Origin: Oscillospiraceae bacterium | GTDB taxonomy: Bacteria; Bacillota; Clostridia; Oscillospirales; CAG-272 | DNA length: 64,000 bases | Reading direction: 5' to 3' | Assembly (NCBI GenBank): GCA_015064385.1 | Contig: SVSI01000001.1 | Span: 29,637-93,636, forward strand | Part shown: one piece after another, positions 41,027-50,090 of the stretch | How the letters are laid out: every line of letters starts with the position of its first letter | Numbering within the stretch: the first letter of the stretch is position 1 | Program-made: the position numbers and the translations under genes | Notes under the pieces: model-generated | The model's input: the letters and a program-made list of their open reading frames with translations, nothing else | Told to the model about the DNA's origin: nothing | Database searches by the model: none

Positions 41027-41848
41027 TTAAAGAGATTGTATCCAGCGGTGAGAAAGATCTACCCAGCTCGCCGCCTCGGGAATTACCTGTGTATTATGTC
41101 CGCACCAGGTTGCCTCGTTTGCAAGCGCAAAGCCGTGCGGGCCCTTCGGGAAAACGTGAAGCTCGAAGGGAAGCTTGTTTTTTGCGTATTCCAGCGTAAG
41201 TAAAAGTGCGTTCGATACGGGTACCGTGCCGTCGGTCGAGGTGTGGAACACGAACAGGGGAGAGGCCGTCTCGGGATTTACGTGATTTTCAAGCGAATAG
41301 AGCTCGAGCTCCTCGTCGGAAACGTCGGTCTTGCCGTGGAGACGTTGGAAGGACGCCGGGTGAGATACCCACCTTTTTCCCGATACTACGGGGTATCCGA
41401 GTATTATGCCGTTTGGACGGTTTGAGCCGAAGGCAATACCCGTGGTCTCGTATATTTCGGGCAGATCCCACATAAGTCCGAGCGAGCCGGCAAGGTGTCC
41501 GCCCGCTGAAAATCCAACTGCAAATATGCGATCGGGGTTTACGCCGTATTCCTCGGCGTGCTCTCTGACGTAGCTCACACCAAGCGAAGCGTCGCAAAGC
41601 GATCTTGGAAATCTTGCTTTATCCTTGACCGAATAATTAAGAACGAATGCGTTATAGCCCTTTGCCAGATACGCAAGCGCGATCATTTCACCCTCGCGGT
41701 CTGCACAGACGTTGAAATATCCGCCGCCCGGTATAATGAACATCGTATCTCTCGCCTTGGTGGGGACTGCGTTTTTTATATCGTTCACGTACGCGGTAAG
41801 CGTTATGTCGGGATCGTCTGCTCTGAGTGATATTTTTTTAATTACCAT
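41027..41848 (-). CDS. Alpha/beta hydrolase, acetyl-esterase (xylan esterase-like)
   Basis: A 273-aa alpha/beta hydrolase. The oxyanion loop is IIPGGGYFNV, the nucleophile elbow is AVGFSAGGHLAGSL, the acid is in HTSTDGTVPVSNA and the His in PKGPHGFALA. It belongs to the BD-FAE/acetyl-xylan esterase group. It has no signal peptide. The ATG at 41848 has GAAAGGA upstream and a good promoter at 41881-41909. It heads the operon with the DUF4838 and lipoprotein genes, so it probably removes acyl groups from imported plant oligosaccharides. Confidence 0.82.
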   Translation of the reverse strand: MVIKKISLRADDPDITLTAYVNDIKNAVPTKARDTMFIIPGGGYFNVCADREGEMIALAYLAKGYNAFVLNYSVKDKARFPRSLCDASLGVSYVREHAEEYGVNPDRIFAVGFSAGGHLAGSLGLMWDLPEIYETTGIAFGSNRPNGIILGYPVVSGKRWVSHPASFQRLHGKTDVSDEELELYSLENHVNPETASPLFVFHTSTDGTVPVSNALLLTLEYAKNKLPFELHVFPKGPHGFALANEATWCGHNTQVIPEAASWVDLSHRWIQSL

Positions 41849-41880
41849 AAGCAAAATCCTTTCGTCGATAGAGTTTACTA

Positions 41881-41909
41881 ATTATACCATTTAAGGCGGA
41901 TAAAATCAA
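41881..41909 (-). promoter_or_regulatory. Promoter for esterase-DUF4838-lipoprotein operon
   Basis: TTGATT (41904-41909) and TATAAT (41881-41886) on the minus strand with a 17-bp spacer. Confidence 0.65.
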
Positions 41910-41926
41910 TAGTTTTTATAAAAAAA

Positions 41927-41951
41927 GAAGTCGCTTGATTTAAGCGACTTC
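41927..41951 (-). terminator. Terminator after secG
   Basis: Stem GAAGTCGCTTA/AAGCGACTTC on the minus strand followed by seven Ts, 9 bp after the secG stop. Confidence 0.88.
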
Positions 41952-41959
41952 CTAATTTG

Positions 41960-42328
41960 TTATTCTGCGGAATGGTCGTGGCCCTCGTGCTCGTCCTCTG
42001 CTTCCTCATCGGAAATGGTGAGAGTGATCGAACCGTCCTTTACACCCTCGACGTAGTTGTCAAGATAATCGTAGTTGTACTTGATTCTTGCCTTACCGGG
42101 CTGAATAGCGTAAAGTGAAAGAACGATGATGGCGAAAATAATGCTGATCACGACGGTGACCTTGCTGAGCTTTTTGTCAATGGTCTTGCCCTTGCTCTTG
42201 CCAAAGAAGGTCTCTGCGGTACCTGCGATAGCACCCGAAAGACGGGCGTTCTTGCTGCTCTGGAAGAGAACCGATACGATAAGGGCGATAGAAAAGATAA
42301 TGAGTGATACTCCGATAATGATTTCCAT
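41960..42328 (-). CDS. secG: Preprotein translocase subunit SecG
   Basis: SecG is the small stimulatory subunit of the SecYEG channel. The 122-aa protein has two membrane helices: GVSLIIFSIALIVSVLFQ, followed by the conserved Ser/Lys and GTAETFFGKSKG segment, and VVISIIFAIIVLSLYAI. The tail is longer than usual and ends in a His/Asp/Glu-rich stretch (EDEHEGHDHSAE). The start at 42328 has AGGAGG upstream; the ORF track start at 42388 overlaps the tRNA flank. Confidence 0.9.
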   Translation of the reverse strand: MEIIIGVSLIIFSIALIVSVLFQSSKNARLSGAIAGTAETFFGKSKGKTIDKKLSKVTVVISIIFAIIVLSLYAIQPGKARIKYNYDYLDNYVEGVKDGSITLTISDEEAEDEHEGHDHSAE

Positions 42329-42402
42329 TATATAATCCTCCTGTTTACGGACTGTGTTTTGTAAGGAATGACCGCGTAAAACAAACAAGCGGTCAAATAA
42401 AA

Positions 42403-42476
42403 TGGGCCATCAGGGATTCGAACCCCGGACCAACCGGTTATGAGCCGGTAGCTCTGACCAACTGAGCTAATGGCCC
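42403..42476 (-). tRNA. tRNA with anticodon CAT (probably Ile2, lysidine type)
   Basis: A 74-nt cloverleaf with acceptor GGGCCAT/ATGGCCC, discriminator A, anticodon stem ACCGG/CCGGT and loop CTCATAA. No CCA is encoded. It is not initiator, since position 1:72 is paired. The body matches the tRNA-Ile2 type, whose C34 is changed to lysidine by TilS, better than elongator Met, but sequence alone leaves both open. Confidence 0.92.
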
Positions 42477-42504
42477 TTACAAGGAAAATTTCCGCGTGCT
42501 CCAT

Positions 42505-42533
42505 AGTATAACATAAAAATACCGCTTTGTCAA
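42505..42533 (-). promoter_or_regulatory. Promoter for tRNA(CAT)
   Basis: TTGACA (42528-42533) and TATACT (42505-42510) on the minus strand, 17-bp spacer, about 28 bp before the tRNA. Confidence 0.75.
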
Positions 42534-42616
42534 TACAAAAAAGAGCAAAAAGCAAAATTTTTTGAAAAATGTACGAAAATAGTTTCCTTATATATAAGGT
42601 ATAGGTCTGTTTTGAC

Positions 42617-43420
42617 TTAACGTTTCGGGAAAAGCTTTCTGAAATTGTTATAAAGAACGTCCTCGCGCTCGCTTTCTGAAAGGGGTAGCTTCATAAATCG
42701 CGCAAGCTCGGTCTCTGCATCCCACATGGGAAAATCGGTTCCGAACATAAATCTGTCCGCTCCGAAATGCTCGATAAGCTCCATTGCCTTGTCCGTTGAG
42801 ATAAAGTCGAGCGAGCTGGAGGTGTCGAAATAGACGTTCGTGTCTCTGGGCAGGCAGTCGAGCTTGTCCCAGCATCGGTATCCTCCGAAATGTGATGCTA
42901 TTATCGTCATCTCGGGGAATTTATTTGCCACGTTTGCGATCTTTTGCGGAGCGGTGTAGTCGTATCTGTCGTCCCCTGCGTGGAAGAGCACCACCATATC
43001 GCGTTTTGCAATTTCGCGGTACATATCCATGGCGCGCGGATCGTCTATATCAAATCTTTGGAAATCGTTGTGAAATTTAACTCCGACAAGACCGAGCTCC
43101 TTTGCACGGTCAAGCTCGTCGGGAATGCCATCGAAATCCACGTGCATAGCGCACAGACCGACGAATTCTATGTCGCTGCCGTCGTTTGCCTTCTTGCATT
43201 CTGCGGCAATAAAATCGTTTATGCTGACTACCTGTGCCGCGGTCGTGGCGGCAGAGCAGACCAGACAGCACTCGGTACCTATTTTTCTTTCGTTTTCGCA
43301 CAGCAGCTCAACGTCTGCGGGAAAAGCCATTTCGATGCCGTAAAAATCGCCTATGGCCTTGGACGCCTTTTCGGAGATCTTGTGCGGGAAAATATGTGTG
43401 TGTGCATCGGCGATCTTCAT
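42617..43420 (-). CDS. Amidohydrolase family 2 (TIM-barrel metal hydrolase)
   Basis: A 267-aa metal-dependent hydrolase or decarboxylase. Metal ligands are expected in DAHTHIFP (residues 5-12), FHAGDD and SHFGG, and the catalytic Asp in MFGTDFPMWD. KFHND supplies the conserved Lys/His strand. The PF04909 type includes gamma-resorcylate decarboxylases, lactonases and uronate-related enzymes, so the reaction cannot be set. It stands alone between tRNA(CAT) and acpP on the same strand. Confidence 0.82.
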   Translation of the reverse strand: MKIADAHTHIFPHKISEKASKAIGDFYGIEMAFPADVELLCENERKIGTECCLVCSAATTAAQVVSINDFIAAECKKANDGSDIEFVGLCAMHVDFDGIPDELDRAKELGLVGVKFHNDFQRFDIDDPRAMDMYREIAKRDMVVLFHAGDDRYDYTAPQKIANVANKFPEMTIIASHFGGYRCWDKLDCLPRDTNVYFDTSSSLDFISTDKAMELIEHFGADRFMFGTDFPMWDAETELARFMKLPLSESEREDVLYNNFRKLFPKR

Positions 43421-43465
43421 AATATCTTGCCTTTCGTGCTTTTAGAAAATAATTTGTGCAAAAAA

Positions 43466-43492
43466 CAATCGGCAGATCAAACTCTGCCGACT
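43466..43492 (-). terminator. Terminator after acpP
   Basis: On the minus strand, AGTCGGCAGAG/ATCTGCCGATT with a TTTG loop and GTTTTTTG after it. Confidence 0.85.
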
Positions 43493-43504
43493 GCTTCTTC
43501 GTTT

Positions 43505-43735
43505 TTAGCGGTTTGCCTCAATGTAATCGCACAGGTCACCGACCGTACGAAGGTTGGGGAACTCCTCTTCGGGAACAGCAACTGAGAACTGCTCTTCAAC
43601 CACCATGAGGATCTCCACGATGTCGAGTGAATCGGCGCCGAGGTCTTCCATTATATCAGCGCTTCTCTCGATGCTTTCGACTTCTACGCGCAGCTGCTTT
43701 GAGAGTATCTGCGTAAGTTCTTCGAAAATATTCAT
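43505..43735 (-). CDS. acpP: Acyl carrier protein
   Basis: A 76-aa acidic four-helix carrier. The phosphopantetheine Ser is in LGADSLDIVEILMVVEEQF. The ORF track start lies 62 codons upstream in noncoding sequence; the ATG at 43735 has GGAAGGA upstream and matches the family N-terminus. It lies away from other fatty-acid genes, so it may be the housekeeping ACP or a special-purpose one; the sequence does not decide. Confidence 0.92.
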   Translation of the reverse strand: MNIFEELTQILSKQLRVEVESIERSADIMEDLGADSLDIVEILMVVEEQFSVAVPEEEFPNLRTVGDLCDYIEANR

Positions 43736-43945
43736 AAAATAAGTATCCTTCCGAATTGTTGTGCCCGCGCCGAGAACGGCTGTCGGGGTTTTCGTATGAA
43801 TGGGCAATGCGTTTTGCACACAGTTACCTCCGTTATTATATATGATTTTGGAAGAAAAATCAATAGTGAATTCACACAAAAACGGGAATTTTAACACATT
43901 ATTCACAGAAATAATGAACAAAAAGGCAAAAAATGGAATAAAATG

Positions 43946-45784
43946 TCAGTTTTCGGGCGTGATCTCGAACTGCGAGTTATAGAGCGCCGCATAGATTCCG
44001 TTTGCCGCAAGCAGGGTTTCGTGGTCGCCCTTTTCGATTATTTTACCCTTGTCCATAACGATTATGGTGTCTGCGTTTCGTATGGTCGAGAGTCGGTGAG
44101 CGACGATTATACACGTGCGGTCTCGCATTGCTGCATCCATTGCAGTATGCAAAAGTGCCTCCGTGCGCGAGTCAACGTTTGAGGTTGCCTCGTCGAGGAT
44201 AAGAAATGGGGTATCGAGCAGAATCGCACGCGCTATGGTGATAAGCTGCTTCTGTCCTTTTGATACGTTTGATCCGTTTTCGTCTATTACCGTGTCGTAT
44301 CCATCCGGCAAGCTTTCGATAAAATCGTGGACCTTCGCCGTTTTTGCGGCGGCGATTATTTCCTCACGGGAGACGCTGTCCCGACCGTATGCAATGTTAT
44401 CGGCAATAGTACCGCCGAAGAGCCAGGTGTCCTGAAGCACCATTGCAAACGAGCGGCGCACGTCCGACATAGGAGCTTTCTTTGTGTCTGTGCCGTCAAG
44501 AAGGATCCTGCCGCTGTCCGGATCGTAAAAGCGCATAAGAAGATTTATTATAGAGGTCTTTCCGCAACCGGTGGCTCCTACGAGTGCAACAGTGCTGTGG
44601 CGAGGCGCGTCTATACTTATATTGTGAAGAACGGTAGTGTCCTTGACGTAAGCAAAGGTCACGTCGTCTATTTTCAGATCGCCGTTTTCGGCACTTCCGC
44701 TTTCGGAGAGCTTTTCGGTGGCGTCCGCGTCGCGCATCTCGCACTCCTCGTCAAGCAGGCGGAAGATTCGCGAGCCCGCGGATATTGCCGACTGTATGTC
44801 GCTGACGATGTTTGCGACCTCGTTTATCGGTCCCGAAAATCTGCGCGCATACTGTATAAAGGAAGAAAGCGCTCCGATAGTGAACATAGCACCCGCCGCA
44901 GATGAACCTGTTTTTATATAGATAAGAACTCCGAACATTCCGACGAGGGAAAGGGTGACGTTATTTATAAAGTTTACCGACGGACCGAGTATGCACGCCT
45001 GATAATCGGCGTTTCTCTCTGCTTCTACCGCCTCGTCGTTATATTTGTCAAAGCGGCCTATCATAGTTTTTTCCTTTGAGTAGGCGCGGATAGTCTTTTG
45101 TCCCGAGAGCATTTCTTCTGCGTAGCCGTTAAGCTCGCCGTACTTTCTTGATCTGTACGAGAACAGCGGGCGTACCTTTTTAACTCTGTATCTTGAGAAA
45201 AATACGAGTGCGGGTACGGTTACGAGGAATATTAGCATAAGTATCGGTGCGATGGAAAACATCTGATATGCACAGAAAACTACGGTTATGATGCCCGAAA
45301 AGATATGTATAAGGTCGTTTGAAAGGGACGCGTTCACCGTGTCTATATCATAGGTCAGACGGCTGACGATATCGCCCGACTGATTTTTGTCGAAATAACC
45401 TACGGGCAGGTCACACAGATGCTCGAAAACATCCTTTCTCATACGGTAGGTAACGCTCTTGCTGAGCGAGATCATAATTACCGAGAGAAGATACGAGAGC
45501 CCTGCGGATACGGCGTAGAAAAGTACCATTAGTCCCGCATATTTAAGCACGCCGTCCAGTCCGTTACCCTCGCCGATGGAGTCTATTGCCCGTCCCGAAA
45601 GCAACGGACCGAGAAGGGAAAGAAGATTGGAGGTTATCATAAGAACGCTTGCTATAATGAGCGTTCCCTTGTATTTAAGAAGATACTTCAGTATTCGCAC
45701 TATGACCGATTTTTTCGACATTTTCACACCGTCGTCGTTTGACGGAGTGCGCGAGAAGTTTTTGCCGTGGAAGCCTCTATCCAA
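43946..45784 (-). CDS. ABC exporter half-transporter, subunit B
   Basis: A 612-aa exporter subunit with six N-terminal membrane helices (residues 40-330) and an ATPase domain: Walker A GATGCGKTS, Walker B FLILDEATS with the catalytic Glu intact, and a diverged C-loop VSKGQKQ in place of LSGGQ. With subunit A it forms a heterodimer with one consensus and one degenerate ATP site. I choose TTG 45784 because GGGAGG lies 8 nt before it; it overlaps the upstream gene by 8 bp. An ATG at 45721 is the alternative. Substrate (drug, lipid or peptide) is unknown. Confidence 0.9.
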   Translation of the reverse strand: MDRGFHGKNFSRTPSNDDGVKMSKKSVIVRILKYLLKYKGTLIIASVLMITSNLLSLLGPLLSGRAIDSIGEGNGLDGVLKYAGLMVLFYAVSAGLSYLLSVIMISLSKSVTYRMRKDVFEHLCDLPVGYFDKNQSGDIVSRLTYDIDTVNASLSNDLIHIFSGIITVVFCAYQMFSIAPILMLIFLVTVPALVFFSRYRVKKVRPLFSYRSRKYGELNGYAEEMLSGQKTIRAYSKEKTMIGRFDKYNDEAVEAERNADYQACILGPSVNFINNVTLSLVGMFGVLIYIKTGSSAAGAMFTIGALSSFIQYARRFSGPINEVANIVSDIQSAISAGSRIFRLLDEECEMRDADATEKLSESGSAENGDLKIDDVTFAYVKDTTVLHNISIDAPRHSTVALVGATGCGKTSIINLLMRFYDPDSGRILLDGTDTKKAPMSDVRRSFAMVLQDTWLFGGTIADNIAYGRDSVSREEIIAAAKTAKVHDFIESLPDGYDTVIDENGSNVSKGQKQLITIARAILLDTPFLILDEATSNVDSRTEALLHTAMDAAMRDRTCIIVAHRLSTIRNADTIIVMDKGKIIEKGDHETLLAANGIYAALYNSQFEITPEN

Positions 45785-47498
45785 GGTAAACACCTCCCAT
45801 CTGCGCCTTTGCGGTCTCTCTGTAATACTCGCAGGAGAGCAGAAGCTCCTCGTGTGTACCTGCGCCGACGAGCTTCCCGCCGTCGAGTACGATGATGTGG
45901 TCTGCGTGCATTATCGAGCTGACGCGCTGTGAGACTATAATAGTAGTGGTATTCTTGAAGTTTTCGTGTATGGCACGGCGCAGCGCGGCGTCGGTCTTGT
46001 AGTCAAGCGCGGACGAAGCGTCGTCGAGAACGAGTATCTCGGGATCGCCTGCCATTGCCCTTGCAAGGGTGAGACGCTGCTTCTGACCTCCGCTGAGATT
46101 TGCGCCTTTGATGTCGAGCATATAGTCGGCGCCCTCGCTGTACTGATTTACAAATCCCGCCTGTGCAAGCGAAAGTGCTCTTTCAAGCTCGCCGTCGCTG
46201 ATATCACGACCGAAAACTACGTTTTCTTTTATTGAATCCTTGAACAGAAAATCGTTCTGGAAAACGCTTCCGAAGCGGAGGCGAAGCTCCTCGGTGGGCA
46301 TATCCTTGACGTTTATTCCGTCTATTTTGATCTCGCCCGACCCGGCGTCGTAAACACGCATAAGCAGGGAAATGAGCGTGCTTTTTCCGCTTCCCGTAGT
46401 ACCGATTATACCGAGAGTCTGACCTTTTTGAAGCGAGAACGATATATTTTCAAGAACTTGCTTGTCACCGTAAGAAAACGAAACGTCGGAAAATTCGATG
46501 TGGGGAGCGTTTTCCTTTACGCGCGGCTCGTTTGTATATTCTTCCACCCACAGAGAGGGTTCGGAAAAGAGAACGGCGTTTATTCGCTTCATTCCCGCCG
46601 CGCCGCTCGAATAGCTGACGAAGATACGGGTGACCATTATCATAGCGTTAGAGATTATCGTGAAATAACTGATAAATGCAATAATGTTACCGACAGAGCT
46701 TTTTCCGCCCTCGATAAGTGTGGCTCCGACCACGATGACCGCCGAAAGACCGACGTTGAGAAAAAGACTTATAAGCGGATTTGTTGCCGCAACCGTCATA
46801 TTTGCCTTCTTTTCGCGGCGGATCGCCTCTTTGTTTACCTCGTCAAAGCGCTTTTTTTCGTACTCGCTTCGGCAGAGTGCCTTGATTATGCGGATGCCCG
46901 ACGTGTTTTCGCGCACTACTCTTGTGAGCTCGTCGGTTGCCTTATGCTGATCGTCGTATAAAGGTATGCTCTTTTTCGTTATTGCTACCGTAAAAAAGGC
47001 AATGAAGGGAAGGGTACAGAAAAGTGTGAGAGTCAGGCGCGGATCCTGAATGGACGTTATAATAAGTCCGCCTATAAAAAGGATCGCCGCGCGGATCGAC
47101 ATACGCTGCATTACGTTTATCATTCTCTGGACGTTGTAGGTGTCGGTCGTAAGTCTTGATTCAAGCGAGGAGATAGAGAACTCGTCTATCTGAGATGCGT
47201 CAAGATAGGATATCTTCTCGAAAAGATCGTGTCTTATCGCTCTTATGCAAAGGGAAGACACCTTTGACGCCGAGCGGTTTGCAAGAACGTTGAAAAGAAG
47301 CGCGCAGAACGAGCAGGCGATCATAAGAACGCCGAAAAAGACGACCGCCCGAATGTTGCCCGTCGGGATCACGTCGTCTATCATTATTGCAAGAAGCCAA
47401 GGAATAAAAAGATCCATGACCGTGCCGATGACCTTTATCGTAAGCGCACCGGCGATCCGCTTTTTGTGCGGAGCGAGATAACGAAACAGATTTTTCAT
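45777..47498 (-). CDS. ABC exporter half-transporter, subunit A
   Basis: A 573-aa exporter subunit with six membrane helices and an ATPase domain with Walker A GTTGSGKST, signature LSGGQKQRLTLARA and Walker B ILVLDDASS. The catalytic Glu after Walker B is Asp, as in the degenerate site of heterodimeric exporters such as BmrCD. Subunit B supplies the matching diverged C-loop. I use ATG 47498 (MKNLFRYLAPHKKR); a TTG at 47534 would add 12 residues translated from repeat B. The operon has just these two genes. Confidence 0.9.
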   Translation of the reverse strand: MKNLFRYLAPHKKRIAGALTIKVIGTVMDLFIPWLLAIMIDDVIPTGNIRAVVFFGVLMIACSFCALLFNVLANRSASKVSSLCIRAIRHDLFEKISYLDASQIDEFSISSLESRLTTDTYNVQRMINVMQRMSIRAAILFIGGLIITSIQDPRLTLTLFCTLPFIAFFTVAITKKSIPLYDDQHKATDELTRVVRENTSGIRIIKALCRSEYEKKRFDEVNKEAIRREKKANMTVAATNPLISLFLNVGLSAVIVVGATLIEGGKSSVGNIIAFISYFTIISNAMIMVTRIFVSYSSGAAGMKRINAVLFSEPSLWVEEYTNEPRVKENAPHIEFSDVSFSYGDKQVLENISFSLQKGQTLGIIGTTGSGKSTLISLLMRVYDAGSGEIKIDGINVKDMPTEELRLRFGSVFQNDFLFKDSIKENVVFGRDISDGELERALSLAQAGFVNQYSEGADYMLDIKGANLSGGQKQRLTLARAMAGDPEILVLDDASSALDYKTDAALRRAIHENFKNTTTIIVSQRVSSIMHADHIIVLDGGKLVGAGTHEELLLSCEYYRETAKAQMGGVYLG

Positions 47499-47502
47499 TT
47501 TT

Positions 47503-47555
47503 CTTGAAAAACTTTTTGTAAAAAGCTTTCCCAAACCCCTTCAAAAACTTTACCG
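47503..47555 (-). repeat. Short intergenic repeat B, copy 2
   Basis: On the minus strand, GTAAAGTTTTTGAAGGGGTTTGGG followed by AGCTTTTTACAAAAAGTTTTTC. Same layout as the copies at 11356, 62017 and 63137. It ends 4 bp before the ABC subunit A start codon. Confidence 0.55.
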
Positions 47556-47685
47556 GAATAGTTTATCTTGCCCCGATTATAACACAAAAAAGACCAAAGC
47601 GCAAGTGCTTTATTCCAAATATCTTGTTTGTTTGCTTTATTGTCCTATTTTGTTATAATAATTGTAATATTTATCGAATTTGCTC

Positions 47686-47714
47686 TTGAAAAACGTAAAA
47701 GTACGTGATATAAT
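47686..47714 (+). promoter_or_regulatory. Promoter for the MBL-fold lipoprotein gene
   Basis: TTGAAA (47686-47691) and TATAAT (47709-47714) with a 17-bp spacer, 43 bp before the start codon. Confidence 0.7.
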
Positions 47715-47757
47715 GAAGTAAATACAGTATAAATAGCATTTTACAGGAGTTTTTGAC

Positions 47758-50025
47758 ATGAAAAGACTGACTGCGTTACTTTTAGCGTTGATGCTGTTAC
47801 TAACCTGTTGCAGCGCTCCCGTTGAAGATCTGTTCGACGGAGCTGACTCTGATCAAAATATAAATGCGGGATACACGAACTATTCTCCGCCTGACATCGA
47901 AGACGGGGATGCGCAAGGTGATTTTTTCGGCGACATTGAGACGGAGATAGATCGACCCGAGAACGGCAAACCTACGGTGGAAGATCCCAACGAGGATAAA
48001 CCCACGGTGGAAGATCCCAACGAGGATAAACCCACGGTGGAAGATCCTAACGAGGACAAACCCACGGTGGAAGATCCTAACGAGGACAAACCCACGGTGG
48101 AAGATCCCAACGAGGACAAACCCACAGTGGAAGATCCCAATGAGGACAAACCCACAGTGGAAGATCCCAATGAGGACAAACCCACGGTGGAAGATCCTAA
48201 CGAGGACAAGCCCACGGTGGATCAGCCCAACGAGGACAAGCCCACGGTGGATCAGCCCAACGAGGACAAACCCACGGTGGATCAGCCCAACGAGGACAAA
48301 CCCACGGTGGATCAACCTAACGTGGATAAACCCACGGTGGATCAACCCGAGACACCGGAAATATCCCACGATTATAAGGCAACCGTAACTGCGCCTACCT
48401 GCAAGAGCGAGGGATATACGACCTACACCTGCTCGATATGTGGGGACTCGTACGTGACCGATCGGGTTTCAACCGTTCCGCACAATTACAAATCAACGGT
48501 AACTGCACCCACTTGTGTGAAGAGCGGTTACACCACGTACACCTGCACGGTTTGCTCTACCTCTTATACCTCAAACACGGTAGCTGCGACAGGTCACAAC
48601 TGGAAGGCGGCTACGACGTCTGCGCCCAAAACCTGCACAACCTGCGGTGCGACCGAAGGAAGTAAGCTGCCCTCGACCGATTCGTCAAGCTCTTCATCCG
48701 GTTCCTCCTCGTCAAGCTCTTCATCCGGTTCCTCTTCGTCAAGCTCCTCGTCCGGATACAGCGAGAAGCTTTACGTAAGCTACATAAACGTAGGACAGGG
48801 AGACAGCATTCTCATTAAAGTCGGTGACTGTGACATTCTTATCGACGCGGGTACGTCAAGCTACGGCTCTACCGTTTCAAGCTATCTGAAGAGTCAGGGC
48901 GTTGACGATATTGAGCTTCTGATAAATACCCACCCCGATTCTGACCATTGCGGCGGACTGACCGCGGTTCTTAACAGCTTTGTGGTCGAGCAGGTGTGGA
49001 TCTCTCCCAAAACGAGCACGACTACGGTTTACAAGAACTTTATCTCCGCGGTAAATAGCGAGGGTCTGACCGCTAAAAAGCCGACGGTGGGAACCGTTTA
49101 TAAATACGAATATCTGACACTTACCGTTCTTTATGCATCAACGGGCTCCGATTCCAACAACTCGTCTATCGTGACGATGCTTGAATACGGCAGCTACAAA
49201 TTCCTCTTTACCGGAGATGCGGGCGAAGAGGTTGAAAACAAGCTCGTAAGCTCGGGCGCAAACCTCAGCTGTGACGTTCTTAAAGTCGGACATCACGGCA
49301 GTAAGTATTCAAGCACGGCGTCGTTCCTCAGTAAAACGGGCGCTGACTACGGCGTAATTTGCGTAGGAAGCAATTCTTACGGACACCCCACGGCCGATGC
49401 GCTTAGCAGACTTTCGTCTGCGGGAATAACCGTTTACCGTACGGACAAGGACGGAAACGTAGTATTCTCCACCAACGGCGCGACCTTGACTCTGCCGGGA
49501 GGCGGAACGGTCAGCGGCGGATCCGGATCGGGCACGTCCTCTGGCGGAAGCTCGTCGGGAAGCACCTCCTCGGGCTCGTCCTCAAGCGGTTCTTCGTCCT
49601 CATCTACCGAGTATTTTATCGGTAACACCGAGACTAAAGTGTTCCATCTTCCCACCTGCGGCAATCTTCCCGCGGCATCCAAGCGTAACACGATGTATAA
49701 TTATTGGTGGATAATCAATATTGCCGGATATACGCCCTGCGGACGTTGTCTGAAGAATTATTCGGGTGGCGGCAGCGAAAGTACTACGAGCTATATTGCT
49801 AACACCGAGTCTAAAGTATATCACTTGTCCACGTGTAGTTATCTGCCTGCGGCATCCAAGCGTGAGGTAATATACAGTACTGCGGGATACACGCCTTGCG
49901 GACACTGTATAAAGAAGGCGACTTCAACGAGCGATACGTCCGGTGGAGACGTCGGAGCGGTTCAGCTCCTTTCGTACGCCTACGTATCGGTATCGTCCAA
50001 ACGCGAACTGCTTGTTGTGGTATAG
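47758..50025 (+). CDS. Multidomain surface lipoprotein with ComEC-type metallo-beta-lactamase domain
   Basis: A 755-aa protein. Signal peptide with lipobox LLTC (residue 20). Residues 70-200 are 13 ten-residue repeats (DKPTVEDPNE, later DKPTVDQPNE). Two Cys-pair repeats of about 35 residues follow (TYTCSICGDSY, TYTCTVCSTSY), then a Ser/Gly stalk. Residues 340-590 are an MBL hydrolase domain like that of ComEC: VGQGDSILI, THPDSDHCGG, FTGDAGEE and VGHHGSKYS. After a second Ser linker come two tail repeats with a His/Cys motif (VFHLPTCGNLPAASKR then GYTPCGRC). It may be an extracellular nuclease or phosphodiesterase; the substrate is inferred only from ComEC-like folds. Confidence 0.82.
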   Translation: MKRLTALLLALMLLLTCCSAPVEDLFDGADSDQNINAGYTNYSPPDIEDGDAQGDFFGDIETEIDRPENGKPTVEDPNEDKPTVEDPNEDKPTVEDPNEDKPTVEDPNEDKPTVEDPNEDKPTVEDPNEDKPTVEDPNEDKPTVEDPNEDKPTVDQPNEDKPTVDQPNEDKPTVDQPNEDKPTVDQPNVDKPTVDQPETPEISHDYKATVTAPTCKSEGYTTYTCSICGDSYVTDRVSTVPHNYKSTVTAPTCVKSGYTTYTCTVCSTSYTSNTVAATGHNWKAATTSAPKTCTTCGATEGSKLPSTDSSSSSSGSSSSSSSSGSSSSSSSSGYSEKLYVSYINVGQGDSILIKVGDCDILIDAGTSSYGSTVSSYLKSQGVDDIELLINTHPDSDHCGGLTAVLNSFVVEQVWISPKTSTTTVYKNFISAVNSEGLTAKKPTVGTVYKYEYLTLTVLYASTGSDSNNSSIVTMLEYGSYKFLFTGDAGEEVENKLVSSGANLSCDVLKVGHHGSKYSSTASFLSKTGADYGVICVGSNSYGHPTADALSRLSSAGITVYRTDKDGNVVFSTNGATLTLPGGGTVSGGSGSGTSSGGSSSGSTSSGSSSSGSSSSSTEYFIGNTETKVFHLPTCGNLPAASKRNTMYNYWWIINIAGYTPCGRCLKNYSGGGSESTTSYIANTESKVYHLSTCSYLPAASKREVIYSTAGYTPCGHCIKKATSTSDTSGGDVGAVQLLSYAYVSVSSKRELLVVV
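47968..48350 (+). repeat. In-frame tandem 30-bp repeat (13 units) in the MBL lipoprotein gene
   Basis: The unit is about CCCACGGTGGAAGATCC plus AACGAGGACAAA. The first eight units encode KPTVEDPNED and the last five KPTVDQPNED with one NVD. Changes are almost all at third codon positions. The repeat is a stalk that can gain or lose units without a frameshift. Confidence 0.95.
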
Positions 50026-50041
50026 AACAATAATAAAAAAC

Positions 50042-50072
50042 AAAACGCACTCCGAAAGCGGAGTGCGTTTTT
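50042..50072. terminator. Terminator between MBL lipoprotein and rpsR
   Basis: Stem CGCACTCCG/CGGAGTGCG with an AAAG loop, A-run and T-run on either side; convergent genes share it. Confidence 0.9.
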
Positions 50073-50090
50073 TACGTTTGAGATTCTGCC

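Noticed and set aside
47968-48350. 30-bp tandem repeats suggestive of a CRISPR array
   Set aside because: The units are contiguous with no spacers and stay in frame as a ten-residue protein repeat inside the MBL lipoprotein gene. No cas genes are seen in the window.
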